From positions 1 to 64,000 of the forward strand of contig JBICID010000072.1 in NCBI GenBank assembly GCA_043101615.1: a DNA stretch of 64,000 nucleotides, given 5' to 3'. This document shows, piece after piece, positions 1-7,229 of the stretch. Positions within the stretch are counted from its first letter, which is position 1, and each line of letters begins with the position of its first letter. Both the position numbers and the translations under genes were made by a program. Origin of the DNA: JBLHKT01 sp043101615 (GTDB taxonomy: Bacteria; Planctomycetota; Phycisphaerae; Phycisphaerales; UBA1924). The notes under the pieces were generated by a model. The model searched no databases. It worked only from the letters and a program-made list of their open reading frames with translations, and was not told the DNA's origin.

Positions 1-59
1 GCACCACGCCCCTCCGCTCGCGCGGTGGGCTCGTTCCTAATCCCCTATGTATCTGCAAG

Positions 60-79
60 CCCTCGGCGCACGCCGAGGG
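60..79. repeat. REP-like GC hairpin, copy 1
   Basis: Eight-bp perfect arms CCCTCGGC/GCCGAGGG around a GCAC loop, followed by GAGACCCCC. It lies just past the stop of the PAS-GAF-receiver gene, so it may also help end that transcript, although there is no T-run on either side. A near-identical hairpin (loop GCAA, then GGGACCC) occurs at 18799-18818. Confidence 0.6.
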
Positions 80-98
80 AGACCCCCAAAGCCCCCCA

Positions 99-1691
99 CT
101 ACTCCTTGCCCGTCAACGCCTGGCGCACGCTGTCGAGCAGCAGGTCGATCTCGAACGGCTTGAACAGCACGCCGTGCAGGCCCTCCTGGCTTGCGCGCAC
201 GATCGAGTGGTGCGGGTCGTAGCCGAAGCCGGTCATCAGGATCACCGCGGCCCTGGCGTTGTGCTTCCGGGCCGCGCTGAACACCTCGTACCCGTTGCGG
301 TCGGGCATCTGGATGTCGCTGACGATCAGGTCGAACGACCCGGGGTGGCTCTTGAGGGCCTCGATCGCCTCCCCGCCGTTCTGGCACACCGTCACGTCCG
401 CGCCGCGGTGTCCCAGCAGCTCCCCGATCACCTTGCGGATCTTCGGGTGGTCGTCGGCCACGAGCACCCGCTTGCCCGCCAGCGCCGGGTCGTGCTTCAC
501 CTTGCCAAGGTGCTTCTCCACGCCCAGCAGCGTCTGCGGGCCCTCGCTCACCGTCCTCATGCGCCGCTTGATCGAGTCGATGTCGGTCTGCAGGCGCTGC
601 ACGTGCTCCGCGGCCTCCGGGTTCTGGGCCGCGACCTTCTTGAACCACTCGATCTCGTGCTCCAGGTCCTGCAGCGGCTCGGCCAGCTCGCCCTCCATCC
701 GCCCGCTCACGGCCTCGTTCACCTCGCACCGCTCGGCGACCAGCAGGTCCAGCAGGTGCAGCGCCATCGCGATGTGGCGCGCGAAGATCTCCACGAACTG
801 CCGGTCCTGCTCGTCGAACTGGCCGACCTCCTTGGACTCGATGTCCATGATGCCGATCACCCGGTCGTGCACCCGCAGCGGCACCGTCAGGCTCGACTTG
901 GCCCCCTTCAGCCCCGGGATGTACATCTCGTCGGTCGTCGCGTCGTGGCAGATGTAGCTCTCGCCCGTCGCCGCGACGTGCCCGGAGATGCCGTTGCCCT
1001 CCGCGCCGGCGACCAGGTCCAGGTCCTCGATCTCCTCGGGCAGGCCCTCGGAGATGATCAGCTGCAGCTTCTTCTGGCTCTTGTCCTGCACGAAGATCGC
1101 GAAGTGGTCGTAGTGCAGCAGCTCGCGCGTCGTCGCCACGATCTTCTTCTCGAGCAGCTGCAGGCGCTCGTAGCTGTTCATGCGCCGGATCTCGTCGGTG
1201 TCGAAGCGGGCCAGCTCGTACCCGGCCCGGTCGATCGCGTCCATCTTCCGCTGCGTCTTGCGCTGCGCGGTCACGTCCCGCACCACGACGGTCAGCCCAT
1301 CGAACGCCCTGTCGGCCCCGGAGACGGTCGTGGTGTACACGTCGAACACTCGCCCGCGGTCCGCCGATTCGACCTCGTGCTTCCGGGCCGAGACGGGCTG
1401 CCCCTTGCCCGCGTTCCGCGACAGCTCCGCCACCTCCACGCACTGCTCCAGCACGCGCCCGCGTACGTCCTCCGAGAGGCTGTAGAAGTACGGGTTCGCC
1501 CAGCGGATGTGCCCGTCGGTGTCGGTCAGCAGCACCGCCTCGCCCAGCGCGTTGAGCAGCACACGCGCCGCGTCCGCCTCGAGCATCCGCCCCGAAGAAG
1601 CCCCCGCAGAATGTTCCGACGTGCCACGCACAGATTCGGCCTCGTTGAAACGACCCCCATCACCCGGAACCACAGAACCGCCTTCTTTCAT
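99..1691 (-). CDS. PAS-GAF-receiver signalling protein
   Basis: A 530-residue cytoplasmic protein. Residues about 40-145 look like a PAS sensor, 165-315 like a GAF domain, 320-385 are charged and helical (probable coiled coil), and 408-528 form a CheY-like receiver. The receiver has the acidic pair in VLVADDHP, the phospho-acceptor Asp in LIVSDIQMP and the conserved Lys in LFKPF. There is no HisKA or HATPase domain and no DNA-binding or cyclic-di-GMP output domain, so it is not a classical hybrid kinase. It probably takes phosphate from a separate kinase, with PAS/GAF modulating partner binding. It is divergent from the ABC operon at 1896. The signal sensed and the partner cannot be read from the sequence. 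Confidence 0.85.
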   Translation of the reverse strand: MKEGGSVVPGDGGRFNEAESVRGTSEHSAGASSGRMLEADAARVLLNALGEAVLLTDTDGHIRWANPYFYSLSEDVRGRVLEQCVEVAELSRNAGKGQPVSARKHEVESADRGRVFDVYTTTVSGADRAFDGLTVVVRDVTAQRKTQRKMDAIDRAGYELARFDTDEIRRMNSYERLQLLEKKIVATTRELLHYDHFAIFVQDKSQKKLQLIISEGLPEEIEDLDLVAGAEGNGISGHVAATGESYICHDATTDEMYIPGLKGAKSSLTVPLRVHDRVIGIMDIESKEVGQFDEQDRQFVEIFARHIAMALHLLDLLVAERCEVNEAVSGRMEGELAEPLQDLEHEIEWFKKVAAQNPEAAEHVQRLQTDIDSIKRRMRTVSEGPQTLLGVEKHLGKVKHDPALAGKRVLVADDHPKIRKVIGELLGHRGADVTVCQNGGEAIEALKSHPGSFDLIVSDIQMPDRNGYEVFSAARKHNARAAVILMTGFGYDPHHSIVRASQEGLHGVLFKPFEIDLLLDSVRQALTGKE

Positions 1692-1781
1692 CCGCGAAAC
1701 GACTTCCGTACCCTGACTGAAAGTCTACCGACTCGCCCGCACGCCTCCCACCCGAAAAGGCAAGAGCTTCCACGCACGCGC

Positions 1782-1801
1782 TAAGATCGACCGATATCGG
1801 T
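1782..1801 (+). promoter_or_regulatory. TAAGAT -10 box and 12-bp palindromic operator candidate
   Basis: TAAGAT at 1782-1787 is followed at once by the perfect 12-bp palindrome ACCGATATCGGT (1790-1801). The site is in the 204-bp divergent region between the PAS-GAF-receiver gene and the ABC operon, about 95 bp before the ABC start. The position fits a repressor site at a promoter. The link to the ABC operon is inference. Confidence 0.4.
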
Positions 1802-1895
1802 CCTCGACCCGACACAATCCATTCCCACACGACACACTCCCACGCCAGCACAGCCCCCATCAGCCGCACGCGATCCAGTCCGTCCCCCAACGTCC

Positions 1896-2906
1896 ATGAT
1901 CCACGCATCCAACATCTCCAAGACATACGGGCGGGTTCGCGCCCTGGATCGGACGACTTTCAAACTTCAGTCCGGACAGGTCGCCGCCCTCCTCGGGCCC
2001 AACGGGGCGGGAAAAACTACCACCATCCGCATCCTCACCGGAACAACACCCCCCGATACGGGTGAGGTGCACATCGGCGACATCCCGGTCGCCACGCAAC
2101 CCATTCGAGCCAGAATGCGTCTCGGATACCTCCCCGAGCACAATCCGCTCTACCCCGAGATGACCCCGGTCGCCTACCTGCACCATCGCGGACGCCTCTT
2201 CGGCATGGACCGAAAGGCACGATCCGCCGCCATCGCACGCGAGCTCGACCGCTGCCAGGTCGCGCCCATGCGCAACCGACGCATCGGCGCCCTCTCCAAG
2301 GGCTACCGGCAACGCGTCGGCCTCGCCGCCGCCCTCCTCCACGACCCCGACGTCCTCATCCTCGACGAGCCCACCAACGGGCTCGACCCCTCCCAGGTCT
2401 CCCAGACACGCATGCTCATCACCGAGCTCGCCCAGCGACGAACCGTCCTGCTCTGCACCCACATCCTCCCCGAAGTCGAGCGCCTCTGCGACCGCGTCCT
2501 CGTCCTCGCCGCGGGGCGCGTCCGGGCCGACGGCTCACCCGAGCAGCTCGCACGCGACCACGCCGGCGACCCGATCTACCGCCTCGAGCTCAAAACCAAC
2601 CCCTCCGCCGGGCACGAGCCCGCGGCACGGGCCCTTGCACGCGTGCACGGCGTGAACAGCGTCACGCCCGATCCCGCCCAGCCCGAGGACGCCCCGAGAG
2701 GCTGGCATTCCCTGATCGTCACCGCCGACCCCACCGCCCCCGACCTGCGCGAGCCCCTCGCCGGGGCCTGCGCCGACGCGGGGCTCTTCCTGCGCGAGAT
2801 CACCCGCCCCCGCCCCACGCTCGAGCACGTCTTCATGCGCCTCATCCAGAACGAGACCACTCCCCGGGCCCCGGACGCCGATCCCGCCGGAGACCAGGCC
2901 GCGTGA
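1896..2906 (+). CDS. ABC transporter ATP-binding protein (GldA/NosF type)
   Basis: A 336-residue nucleotide-binding subunit that powers the permease encoded next. Walker A is GPNGAGKTT near residue 35, the signature is LSKGYRQR near 130, Walker B and its Glu are in VLILDEP, and the switch His is in CTHI. The region after residue 220 matches the C-terminal extension common in ABC-2 type ATPases. The stop overlaps the next start (GTGA), so translation is coupled. With the two following genes it forms the GldA-GldF-GldG-type set found across Bacteroidetes, Planctomycetes and others. In most lineages the transported substrate is unknown, and a role in gliding should not be assumed here. Confidence 0.9.
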   Translation: MIHASNISKTYGRVRALDRTTFKLQSGQVAALLGPNGAGKTTTIRILTGTTPPDTGEVHIGDIPVATQPIRARMRLGYLPEHNPLYPEMTPVAYLHHRGRLFGMDRKARSAAIARELDRCQVAPMRNRRIGALSKGYRQRVGLAAALLHDPDVLILDEPTNGLDPSQVSQTRMLITELAQRRTVLLCTHILPEVERLCDRVLVLAAGRVRADGSPEQLARDHAGDPIYRLELKTNPSAGHEPAARALARVHGVNSVTPDPAQPEDAPRGWHSLIVTADPTAPDLREPLAGACADAGLFLREITRPRPTLEHVFMRLIQNETTPRAPDADPAGDQAA

Positions 2907-3640
2907 AACAGACGCTCGCCACAACCCTCGCCATCGCCCGGCGCGAGTTCGTCTCGCTGTTCCGCGTTCCCGTCGGGTGGATCGTCATCGCCCTGTTCCT
3001 GCTGCTGACCGCCATCGAGTTCGTCACACGCACCATCCAGCCCGGCCAGCCCGCGACCATGCGCGACTTCTTCACCACCGCCGCGGTCCTGATGGTCCCC
3101 CTCGCGCCAGCGGTCTCCATGCGCCTCTTCGCCGAGGAGATCCGCACCGGCACGCTCGACACCCTCCGCACCGCCCCGGTCGCGGACGGCGCGGCGGTGC
3201 TGGGCAAGTTCGGGGCGGCCCTGGCCTACCTCGCCTGCCTCCTGCTGCCCTCGCTGGTCTACCCGGCCATCCTGGCCTCGATCGCCACGGAGCCCGGGCT
3301 CGACTGGGGCGCCGTGGGCGCGGGCTACCTCGGGCTCGCGCTCGTCGCCGCCCTCTACCTCGCCATCGGCACCCTCGCCTCCACCTGCACCTCCTCGCAG
3401 ACGCTGGCCTTCCTGGGCACCCTCGTCGCCATCGTCCTGCTCTCGATCCTGTCCACCACGGTCGCCTCGCAGGCCCCCTCCTGGCTCGCCGAGGCCCTCG
3501 CGCAGCTCTCCGTCGCATCGCGCATGGGCGATTTCGCACGAGGCGTGCTCGACACCGGCCACCTGGCCTTCTTCGCCAGCGCCACCGCCCTCGCGCTCAC
3601 CCTCGCCACCGTCTCCCTCTACTCACGGAGGTGGCGATGA
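2903..3640 (+). CDS. ABC-2 type permease (GldF-like)
   Basis: A 245-residue integral membrane protein with about six hydrophobic segments. These include one near residues 20-40 (after ARREF, typical of ABC-2 permeases), one near 55-75 and a long C-terminal set. The stretch RLFAEEIRTGTLDTLRTAP after the second segment is the characteristic cytoplasmic loop of this family. The GTG start overlaps the ATPase stop by 4 bp, and its own stop overlaps the next ATG (ATGA). It therefore sits in the middle of a tightly coupled three-gene operon and should form the membrane channel for the ATPase upstream. Confidence 0.85.
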   Translation: MKQTLATTLAIARREFVSLFRVPVGWIVIALFLLLTAIEFVTRTIQPGQPATMRDFFTTAAVLMVPLAPAVSMRLFAEEIRTGTLDTLRTAPVADGAAVLGKFGAALAYLACLLLPSLVYPAILASIATEPGLDWGAVGAGYLGLALVAALYLAIGTLASTCTSSQTLAFLGTLVAIVLLSILSTTVASQAPSWLAEALAQLSVASRMGDFARGVLDTGHLAFFASATALALTLATVSLYSRRWR

Positions 3641-5787
3641 AGCTGCGCGCACGCACCCTGCTCGACCTCGCCGTCACCGTGGTCGGCCTCGTCGCCTGCC
3701 TCGCCGCGGTCGTCCTGATCAACCTCATCGCGAGCGAGCGGAGCGTCGCCCTCGACCTCACCGGCTCGGGCGCCAACCGCATCAGCGACCGCACCCGCAC
3801 CACGCTGGACGCCCTCCGGGGCGACTTCACCGTCGTCCTGGCCATCAACTCGCAGACGGTGCCGGATCCGGTCGCCTTCCGCGCCATCACCGACCTGCTC
3901 CGGAACATCGACAGCCGCTCCGACAGCGTCACCTTCACCCCCCTCGACCTGGCCTCCAACGCCGCACAACGCGACCTCGCCCAGCTCGTCCAGACCGTGC
4001 TCGACCGTGACCGCGAGGCACTGCCCGACCGCATCAGCCTGATCGAGACCAGCGCCCAGCGCCTGGACCGGACGGCCCGGTCGCTCCGAGACCTCGCCGA
4101 CGCCTTCGAGGGCGTCCGCGACGCCATCCCGGACACCGACCCCTCCGCCGCGACCAACAGGGCCTATTTCAGCCAGCGAGCCGGGCTGCTGCGTGTCGCG
4201 GCCTCCGACATCGACGATTTCACCACCCAGATCCGGGGCGAGCTCGAGACCCCCACCGGACCCCCCGCCGGCCCGGACCGCACGCCCATCCCGGACATCG
4301 ACCGCTTCCTCACACCGCTGTCCGACTCGGCCAGGGCCATCGACGACCAGCTCGCCTCCCTGGCACGCGACCTGACCGCCTTCGCACGCTCCGAGGCGGT
4401 CGACGCCGGGGCCCGCGACGGCGCGTCACCCCTCCCCGGGCGCATCAACGCCCAGCGCGACCTGCTGGCACAGCTCGCCGACGACGTGGACCGGGCCGAG
4501 CCGCTCGAGGCCCTGCGCGTCGGCACCGCCCTCCAGACCGGCGAGGTCATGCTGGTGCTGGGCCCGCCCGACGCGCCCAGCGGGAACACCACCGTGGCGG
4601 TGCCCACCTCTGCCCTGCTCGTGGACACCAGCACGCTCGAATCGCTCGAGCTCTCCGGGGCGACGTGGTCAACGCAGCGGGCCGAGGAGCTCCTCGCCTC
4701 GGCCCTGGGCGCCATCACCAACCCCGCGCCCCCCATCGTCGTGCTCACCCACGGCGAGACCGAGTCCGGCCTGATCGAGCGGGCCCAGTTCCAGGGGTTC
4801 ACCCGGCGCCTGTCCCAGCGCGGCATCGACCTGCTCGAGTGGGCCGCCGCGAACAACCCCAGTCCCCCCTCCACGCTCGACCTCGACCCCGCCGGCGCCC
4901 GCCCGGTGGTCTACGTCACCCTCAACCCGGACTCCACCGCCCCCTCCACGGGCCAGCCCAACCAGGCCGGCTCGCAGCGCGCGATCCGCTTCGCCGATGC
5001 CCTGCGCACGGTCCTCGAGGGAGGCGCCCCGGTCCTGCTCTCCGCCAATCCCTCGCTCTTCCCCACCTACGGGGACACCGACCCCCTCAACCCGCTGATC
5101 GAGCCCTTCGGGGTCTCGCTGCGATCCGGCACCCCGCTGCTGGCCGAGTCCCGCTCCGCCTCCGGACGCACCATCTCCACCAACCTCACCACGCCGGGCA
5201 ACCTCGAAGGCCACCCGATCGCCGAGGCCATCAACGCCCTGCCCGCCCTCTTCCCGTGGCCCGTCCCGGTCGAGATCTCCGACCCGCAGCTCGCGAGCCC
5301 GCTCCTGACCGCCTCACCCCAGAACGCCTGGGCCGAGGGGGAGTGGATCACCTTCAAGCAGACCACGCCCGACGCCCGGGCCACCATCCCCAGCCAGCCC
5401 CAGCCGGGCGGCCTGCGCGACGAGACCCGCAACGAGTGGACCCTGGCCGCGACCGCCAGCCGCCCTCATCCGGACACCGGCAAGCCCCAGCGCCTCGTCG
5501 TGGTCGGCTCCAACGGGTGGTACCTGGACTCGATCACCACGCTGGGCACCGCCCAGAACCAGCGCTCGGTCTTCACCTACCCCGCCAACGCCGAGCTGCT
5601 CGAGGCCGCGGTCCTCTGGCTCGCGGGCCAGGAGGACCTGATCGCCCGCTCCGCGACCGCGACCCCGATCGCCACCGTCAAGCCCCTGGAGCCGTCACGA
5701 CTCCGCACGCTCCGCTGGACGCTGCTGCTGGGCCTGCCCGCCGGCGTGCTCGCCCTGGGCGTGCTGACCCGGCTCGTGTTCGGCTGA
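3637..5787 (+). CDS. GldG-like ABC-associated auxiliary protein
   Basis: A 716-residue protein with one transmembrane segment near residues 10-32, a large extracytoplasmic domain and a second membrane helix at the extreme C-terminus. This is the GldG (ABC-type uncharacterised transport system) layout. The central part carries the family's GxTD-like region around PPIVVLTHGETESG. The start at 3637 is chosen because it overlaps the permease stop (ATGA) and follows a clear GGAGGTG ribosome-binding site. The same frame is open further upstream, but that part overlaps the permease out of frame. It contains a helical segment of about 150 residues rich in Asp/Arg that is longer than in typical GldG. 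The last 93 bp overlap the convergent gene on the minus strand. Confidence 0.8.
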   Translation: MKLRARTLLDLAVTVVGLVACLAAVVLINLIASERSVALDLTGSGANRISDRTRTTLDALRGDFTVVLAINSQTVPDPVAFRAITDLLRNIDSRSDSVTFTPLDLASNAAQRDLAQLVQTVLDRDREALPDRISLIETSAQRLDRTARSLRDLADAFEGVRDAIPDTDPSAATNRAYFSQRAGLLRVAASDIDDFTTQIRGELETPTGPPAGPDRTPIPDIDRFLTPLSDSARAIDDQLASLARDLTAFARSEAVDAGARDGASPLPGRINAQRDLLAQLADDVDRAEPLEALRVGTALQTGEVMLVLGPPDAPSGNTTVAVPTSALLVDTSTLESLELSGATWSTQRAEELLASALGAITNPAPPIVVLTHGETESGLIERAQFQGFTRRLSQRGIDLLEWAAANNPSPPSTLDLDPAGARPVVYVTLNPDSTAPSTGQPNQAGSQRAIRFADALRTVLEGGAPVLLSANPSLFPTYGDTDPLNPLIEPFGVSLRSGTPLLAESRSASGRTISTNLTTPGNLEGHPIAEAINALPALFPWPVPVEISDPQLASPLLTASPQNAWAEGEWITFKQTTPDARATIPSQPQPGGLRDETRNEWTLAATASRPHPDTGKPQRLVVVGSNGWYLDSITTLGTAQNQRSVFTYPANAELLEAAVLWLAGQEDLIARSATATPIATVKPLEPSRLRTLRWTLLLGLPAGVLALGVLTRLVFG

Positions 5788-6231
5788 TCCACCCGGCGTA
5801 CGCCCGGGCACGCCCGACTCGGGCGCGTCGCTGGCCCGCAGGCTGGCCCGGTCCGCGCCGCTCTTGCGGTACACCGGCTCGAGCACGTGCCCGCACTCGG
5901 GGCAGACGCTCGCGCGCAGCCCCTCCAGGTCGTACCCGCACATCGGGCACCCGACCGCGTGTCGCCGGGGCAGGCTCACGATGAACGCCCCCACGCTCGC
6001 CACCAGCGCCGTGTACGGGTACATCAGCGACTGCAGCACGGGCAGCATGACCCCCTCGGCGTCCGGATCGGCGTTCGCCGCGACCCACTCGCTCGCCTTC
6101 CAGTGCAGGTAGTTGATCAGCACGAGCCCCGACACTCCCAGCACGACCGAGAGCACCCCGCCCCACGCGCGACGGTGCCGCGCGGCGAAGTACCACACCA
6201 CCAGCGCATATCCGACGAAGAAGGGAATCAC
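5695..6231 (-). CDS. Small membrane protein with CPxCGYDL zinc ribbon
   Basis: A 178-residue protein with an N-terminal membrane helix, a second near 25-45 and a third near 70-88. A cytoplasmic zinc ribbon CPMCGYDL...CPECG (residues about 95-115) and a polar, disordered tail follow. The CPxCGYDL ribbon recurs in many Phycisphaerae membrane proteins of unknown role. The GTG start lies 32 bp after the upstream flippase-like gene, so it is the last gene of the minus-strand operon. Its 3' end overlaps the convergent GldG-like gene by 93 bp; the disordered tail of about 60 residues is encoded largely there and could be a read-through into unselected sequence. Confidence 0.65.
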   Translation of the reverse strand: MIPFFVGYALVVWYFAARHRRAWGGVLSVVLGVSGLVLINYLHWKASEWVAANADPDAEGVMLPVLQSLMYPYTALVASVGAFIVSLPRRHAVGCPMCGYDLEGLRASVCPECGHVLEPVYRKSGADRASLRASDAPESGVPGRTPGGSAEHEPGQHAQGEHAGGQAQQQRPAERAES

Positions 6232-6263
6232 GAGGGCCTCACCGCATCATTCGCCCCCCGGTG

Positions 6264-7229
6264 TCACGGGGATGCGTCGGGCCCGGATCCCTCCCCGGAT
6301 CCCCCCGTCGTGCCCTCTCCGCCGCCCTTGCGTGCACGCGGGCCGCCCTTCACACGCCTGCGCACGAGCCAGAGCCCGACCAGACCGAGCGGCACGGCGG
6401 CCGCCAGCTCCGCCGAGCGGTTGACCAGGTCCGCGACCAACGCGGTCTCCAGCGTCGCGCCCAGCCCGCCCCCGACCAGCCCCACGGTCCACTCTCGCAC
6501 GCCCACGCCCCCGCCCCCGGTCGGGGCGAGCATGGCGACCTGGCTCAGCGACGCGATCACGACCGCCTCCTCCAGCCCGACCGGCGTGCCCAGCATCCAG
6601 AGCAGCAGCCCGTAGCGGGCGGTCCAGACCAGCATGTCCAGGTAGCGGACCGCCCCGGCCGCGAGCACGCCCCCGAGCGGCTCGCGCCGCGCGAACCACC
6701 ACACCGCCAGCAGCAGCAGGTACGGCATCCCCAGCACGAACGCGTCCGCCCCGACCGAGTGCCCCAGCGCCCCCGACGCGCCGATCCCCAGCAGCACCCC
6801 GGCGCTGACCAGCGACAGCACGCCGGCCTCGATCAGCACCCGCACCGAGTGACGCACCAGGATCCCGTTCACACGCTTGTGGTACGCCAGCCGACCCAGC
6901 AGCCCCGGGCGCATGGGCAGAAAGTTCAGCAGCATCGCGCCGGCCACCAGGGCGTGCATCTCGGCGTACCCCACGGGCCCGTACCGGCGCGTCAGCAGCC
7001 ACAGAGACGCGGACGTCGTCCCGATGCTCACCACCGGGAAGACGATCACCAGGGCCACCGCCCACCAGGGCGAGCCCGCGGCGTGACGGACCCCCTCCAG
7101 CACCGACGCCCTGTGGTCCGCGACCACCCACAGCGCCGCGAGCAGCAGCGCCACCCCCACCACCACCGGCAGAACGCGGCGCAGACGCCCGCGGGACGAA
7201 TCGACCGCGCGCAGCCCGCGTCGTCTCAC
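6264..7229 (-). CDS. Flippase-like membrane protein (lysylphosphatidylglycerol synthase TM family)
   Basis: A 321-residue polytopic membrane protein with about eight hydrophobic segments. The motif GGGGVGVREW near residue 240 matches the conserved P-G-G-x-G-x-R-E region of the LPG_synthase_TM/AglD (UPF0104) family. Members of the family move or modify lipid-linked molecules, but most are uncharacterised. It has no C-terminal aminoacyl-transferase domain, so it is unlikely to make lysyl-PG itself. The C-terminus is a Gly/Arg-rich tail. The GTG start overlaps the upstream gene's stop (GTGA), showing translational coupling. Confidence 0.75.
   Translation of the reverse strand: MRRRGLRAVDSSRGRLRRVLPVVVGVALLLAALWVVADHRASVLEGVRHAAGSPWWAVALVIVFPVVSIGTTSASLWLLTRRYGPVGYAEMHALVAGAMLLNFLPMRPGLLGRLAYHKRVNGILVRHSVRVLIEAGVLSLVSAGVLLGIGASGALGHSVGADAFVLGMPYLLLLAVWWFARREPLGGVLAAGAVRYLDMLVWTARYGLLLWMLGTPVGLEEAVVIASLSQVAMLAPTGGGGVGVREWTVGLVGGGLGATLETALVADLVNRSAELAAAVPLGLVGLWLVRRRVKGGPRARKGGGEGTTGGSGEGSGPDASP

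Noticed and set aside
174..1784. 536-codon plus-strand frame opposite the PAS-GAF-receiver gene
   Set aside because: The minus frame has complete PAS, GAF and receiver motifs; the plus frame is a shadow.
2977..3636. Upstream extension of the GldG-like frame
   Set aside because: It would overlap the permease gene by 660 bp out of frame and lacks a ribosome-binding site; ATG 3637 has GGAGGTG and an ATGA overlap.
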